From NCBI GenBank assembly GCA_903863315.1, contig CAIPBN010000302.1:1-19560 (forward strand): 19,560 nt of DNA. Direction: 5' to 3'. The notes under the pieces were generated by a model. It was not told the DNA's origin and ran no database searches. It was given only the letters and a program-made list of their open reading frames with translations. The DNA comes from an uncultured Verrucomicrobiota bacterium. Its GTDB lineage: Bacteria > Verrucomicrobiota > Verrucomicrobiia > Limisphaerales > SXTU01. The first letter of the stretch is position 1, and the number at the start of each line of letters is the position of its first letter. Shown here piece by piece: positions 15,181 through 19,560 of the stretch. The position numbers and the translations under genes are program-made.

Positions 15181-16623
15181 ATGAAAGCGCCGCGTTTCCT
15201 AGCTGTCCTGTTGTTGCTGCTCGCCGTTGCCCCCCATGCCTTTACTGCCACGCGCCCGCCCAATGTGATCGTCATCTTCTGCGATGACATGGGCTACGGG
15301 GACATCGGGCCGTTCGGTTGTAAGGCCTACACCACGCCGCACCTCGACCGCATGGCGAAGGAAGGGCGCAAGTTCACCAACTTCCACGTCTCGCAGGCGG
15401 TTTGCTCGGCCAGCCGCACCGCGCTGCTCACCGGCTGTTACAACAACCGCGTTGGCATCCATGGCGCGCTTGGACCCGGCTCGCGCATCGGCATCCACGC
15501 GAACGAAATGACGATGGCCGAGGTGTTCAAGCAGAAGGGTTATGCGACCGGTATGGCGGGCAAGTGGCATCGCGGCCATCACCCGCAGTTCCTCCCGGTG
15601 CGGCACGGCTTCGACGAATACTTCGGTCTGCCTTACTCCAACGACATGTGGCCGCACCACCCCGAAGCGAAGAAAGGCACCTACCCGCCGCTGCCGCTCA
15701 TCGAGGGCGAGAAGGTGATTGATGCCGAAGTCACGCCTGACGAGCAGCCGAATCTCACGACCTGGTATGCCGAGCGCGCGGTGAAGTTCATCGAGCGCAA
15801 CAAGGACCGGCCGTTCTTCTTCTACCTCGCGCACAGCATGCCACACGTCCCGCTCTTCGTGAGCGACAAGTTCAAGGGCAAGTCTGGCGCGGGGCTTTAC
15901 GGCGATGTGATTCAGGAAATCGACTGGTCGGTCGGCCAGGTGCTCGACGCGCTCAAGAAGAACCAGCTTGATGACAACACGCTGGTCGTCTTCACCAGCG
16001 ACAACGGCCCGTGGCTGAGTTACGGCAACCACGCCGGCAGCGCGGGGCCGTTGCGCGAAGGCAAAGGCACGGCGTGGGAAGGCGGCACACGCGTTCCGTG
16101 CCTCATGCGCTGGCCGGGCAAGCTCCCCGCCGGCACGAGCAGCGCCGAGATGTTGATGACCATTGATTTGCTCCCAACCTTCGCCCAGCTCATCGGCGCG
16201 AAGCTGCCCGAGCACAAGATCGACGGGCTCGACGTGTGGCCGCTCATCGTCGGCACGCCCGGCGCGAAGAACCCGCACGAGGCCTACTGGAGTTATTACG
16301 CGCAGAACGAGCTGCAGGCTGTCTTCACACCGGATGGCCGCTGGAAGCTGCAACTGCCACATGGCTTCCGCACGCTCGCCGGTCGCCCCGGCGGCAAGGA
16401 CGGCATCCCGTCGAAGTATGAAAACGCCAAGCTTGAAGAGCCGCAGCTCTATGACCTCACCAACGACATTGGCGAAAAGGTGAACGTCGCCTCATCGAAC
16501 CCAGCGATCGTCGAGCGACTCCTGGCTGAGGCCCAGAAGGCCCGCGCCGACCTCGGCGACTCGCTCACCCAGCGAAAGGGCAGCGGCACACGCGAGCCGG
16601 GGCGGCTGGCTGAGGGCAAGTGA
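15181..16623 (+). CDS. Secreted sulfatase (arylsulfatase A-type)
   Basis: A 480-residue exported sulfate ester hydrolase. Residues 1-23 form a signal peptide. The N-terminal metal site has D35-D36 ([10 protein letters not shown]). C75-S-A-S-R79 is the formylglycine motif (Cys type, CxAxR), and ALLTGC follows it. GKWH lies at 127-130, H218 and H222 in AHSMPHVP, D274-N275 in FTSDNGPW, and K295 in LREGK, so all expected active-site positions appear present. The usual GKWHLG reads GKWHRG here. Activity needs a formylglycine-generating or anSME enzyme, not seen in the window. The natural substrate is unknown; sulfated polysaccharides or amino sugars are typical. It converges on the FAD oxidoreductase, 51 nt apart. 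Confidence 0.94.
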   Translation: MKAPRFLAVLLLLLAVAPHAFTATRPPNVIVIFCDDMGYGDIGPFGCKAYTTPHLDRMAKEGRKFTNFHVSQAVCSASRTALLTGCYNNRVGIHGALGPGSRIGIHANEMTMAEVFKQKGYATGMAGKWHRGHHPQFLPVRHGFDEYFGLPYSNDMWPHHPEAKKGTYPPLPLIEGEKVIDAEVTPDEQPNLTTWYAERAVKFIERNKDRPFFFYLAHSMPHVPLFVSDKFKGKSGAGLYGDVIQEIDWSVGQVLDALKKNQLDDNTLVVFTSDNGPWLSYGNHAGSAGPLREGKGTAWEGGTRVPCLMRWPGKLPAGTSSAEMLMTIDLLPTFAQLIGAKLPEHKIDGLDVWPLIVGTPGAKNPHEAYWSYYAQNELQAVFTPDGRWKLQLPHGFRTLAGRPGGKDGIPSKYENAKLEEPQLYDLTNDIGEKVNVASSNPAIVERLLAEAQKARADLGDSLTQRKGSGTREPGRLAEGK

Positions 16624-16674
16624 GCGGAGCCAAAGCCGCACCTCCGCGATCCGCCACCGACACGCAGACATTTT

Positions 16675-18786
<2,112 letters not shown>

Positions 18787-18826
18787 GCGGCTGGTTTAGC
18801 CGTGGGGCGTAACGGCGTCGAGACGG

Positions 18827-18909
18827 CAGTGTTCAGCAATCAGTTTTCAGTGCGAGCCAACGGACTCTGCTCGCCGTTCCGCCGACTGAATACTGATTAC
18901 TGAACACTG
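18827..18909. repeat. Inverted arrays of 7-nt words forming a long hairpin
   Basis: The 25-nt arm at 18827-18851 pairs with 18885-18909 at 23 of 25 positions. Each arm is built from 7-nt words beginning CAG (CAGTGTT, CAGTTTT) or, on the other strand, CTG (CTGATTA, CTGAACA). The right-hand array continues a few bases past the pairing, with one more word. The 33-nt loop holds its own 6-bp stem, GCGAGC (18852-18857) with GCTCGC (18869-18874). It lies in the 163-bp gap between the divergent FAD oxidoreductase and NagB-like genes, 40 bp from each start, so any promoters must overlap or flank it. Confidence 0.85.
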
Positions 18910-18949
18910 AAAACTTGCCGCCGCCCCGGCCACCGCTTACAACGCCGCC

Positions 18950-19560
18950 ATGCCTCGCAAACTCAGCTCCCTCGCTCCCGCCTGGTGGGATTACACCACC
19001 CTCGACACCAGCATCATCGAAGCCGCCGCCAAGCTCACGCCGGAGAAACTCCTCAAGCTCTCCCGCCCTGGCTTCAAGGTCGTCTTCTACGACACCCTCG
19101 AAGACTTTTACTGCGCCGAGGCCCTCGAATACATCCACGCCTGGAAGCAGGCCACGCCCGACAACCCCGCCGGCATCTGCGGCCCCATCGGCCCCACGGA
19201 GCAGCTCCCGCTCGTCGCGCGCATGGTCAACGAGATGGGCCTCAAGCTCCACGACGCCCACTTCTGGGGCATGGACGAGTGGGTCATTGACGGCAAGGAA
19301 GCCGCCGTCACGCATCCGCTCTCCTTCGAGAAGTGCGACCGGGAAATGTGTTTCAACCGCATTGACCGCAAGCTCGCCATGCCCGATGCCAACCTGCACT
19401 TCCCCAAGGCCGACACCCGCGCCTACCGCGCCACTTGGAACGCGGGCGTGCGTTGCGTGGTCATGCAAGGCGGCCAGGGCGACATCAAACACTGGGCGTT
19501 CAACGACCCGCTCCCCCGCAAGGGCAAATACACGGCCGCTCCCCCGTCCCCGGCGGAGTA
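18950..19560 (+). CDS. Glucosamine-6-phosphate deaminase/isomerase-like protein (NagB superfamily), 5' part
   Basis: The reading frame from the ATG at 18950 stays open to the window edge (203 codons), so the 3' end is missing. NagB-type enzymes convert glucosamine-6-phosphate to fructose-6-phosphate plus ammonia. Supporting motifs are HFWGMDEWV (compare the NMDEYV of NagB), [27 protein letters not shown], and [17 protein letters not shown] in place of the GVGNDGHIAFNEP active-site loop. Replacement of the usual GxGxDGH loop by GGQGDIKH suggests a divergent subgroup, possibly acting on another sugar phosphate. The N-terminus ([21 protein letters not shown]) has no signal peptide, so it is cytoplasmic. 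No ribosome-binding site is visible. With the sulfatase and FAD oxidoreductase it may belong to amino-sugar or sulfated-glycan catabolism. Confidence 0.82.
   Translation, partial: MPRKLSSLAPAWWDYTTLDTSIIEAAAKLTPEKLLKLSRPGFKVVFYDTLEDFYCAEALEYIHAWKQATPDNPAGICGPIGPTEQLPLVARMVNEMGLKLHDAHFWGMDEWVIDGKEAAVTHPLSFEKCDREMCFNRIDRKLAMPDANLHFPKADTRAYRATWNAGVRCVVMQGGQGDIKHWAFNDPLPRKGKYTAAPPSPAE

Overview
The window is GC-rich, densely coding bacterial DNA. Its gene content fits a free-living Verrucomicrobiota (or a related PVC-group) organism: a secreted lactonase, a secreted sulfatase, a secreted FAD-dependent oxidoreductase with a C-terminal golvesin-like domain, a CehA/McbA-type PHP metallohydrolase, and almost no Shine-Dalgarno sequences. 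The phylum is an inference from this mix; there is no rRNA gene here to settle it. I see no tRNA, rRNA, CRISPR array, transposase or phage gene.

Layout. (1) 2-367 is the 3' end of an alpha-glucan phosphorylase. After it come a 90-bp hairpin made of 6-nt repeat words and a small double zinc-ribbon protein (533-1087). (2) 1294-7005 is a minus-strand block, read from high to low coordinates: a 1116-residue membrane-anchored protein (cytoplasmic FHA domain, one membrane helix, large parallel beta-helix), a coiled-coil/LysM protein, a three-helix membrane protein and a lactonase. (3) 7137-8824 encodes two ABC-2 type permeases with no ATPase beside them. It is followed by fmt (8903-9862) and a translationally coupled epimerase-like gene (9859-10887). 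(4) 10916-13522 (minus) is a large secreted PHP-type metallohydrolase. (5) 13688-14605 is a pair of small genes, a zinc-ribbon protein and a PPOX-fold flavoprotein, converging on an EVE-domain gene (14671-15084, minus). (6) 15181-16623 (sulfatase) converges on 16675-18786 (FAD oxidoreductase). A NagB-like sugar-phosphate isomerase starts at 18950 and runs off the window.

How the genes may work together: the right end looks like part of a carbohydrate-catabolism region, with periplasmic desulfation or oxidation and then intracellular amino-sugar phosphate metabolism. That link rests on neighbourhood only. fmt is housekeeping. The FHA/beta-helix and LysM genes suggest a cell-envelope function, unidentified.

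The most interesting signal is not a protein. Four loci carry short, degenerate arrays of 6-nt or 7-nt words: 381-470, 7087-7124, 7951-8042 and 18827-18909. In three of them a small GC-rich hairpin core is clear. Two copies form long near-perfect stem-loops. One copy lies inside a gene and supplies the start codon and roughly the first 31 residues of an ABC permease. They look like one class of interspersed, foldable word-repeat element.
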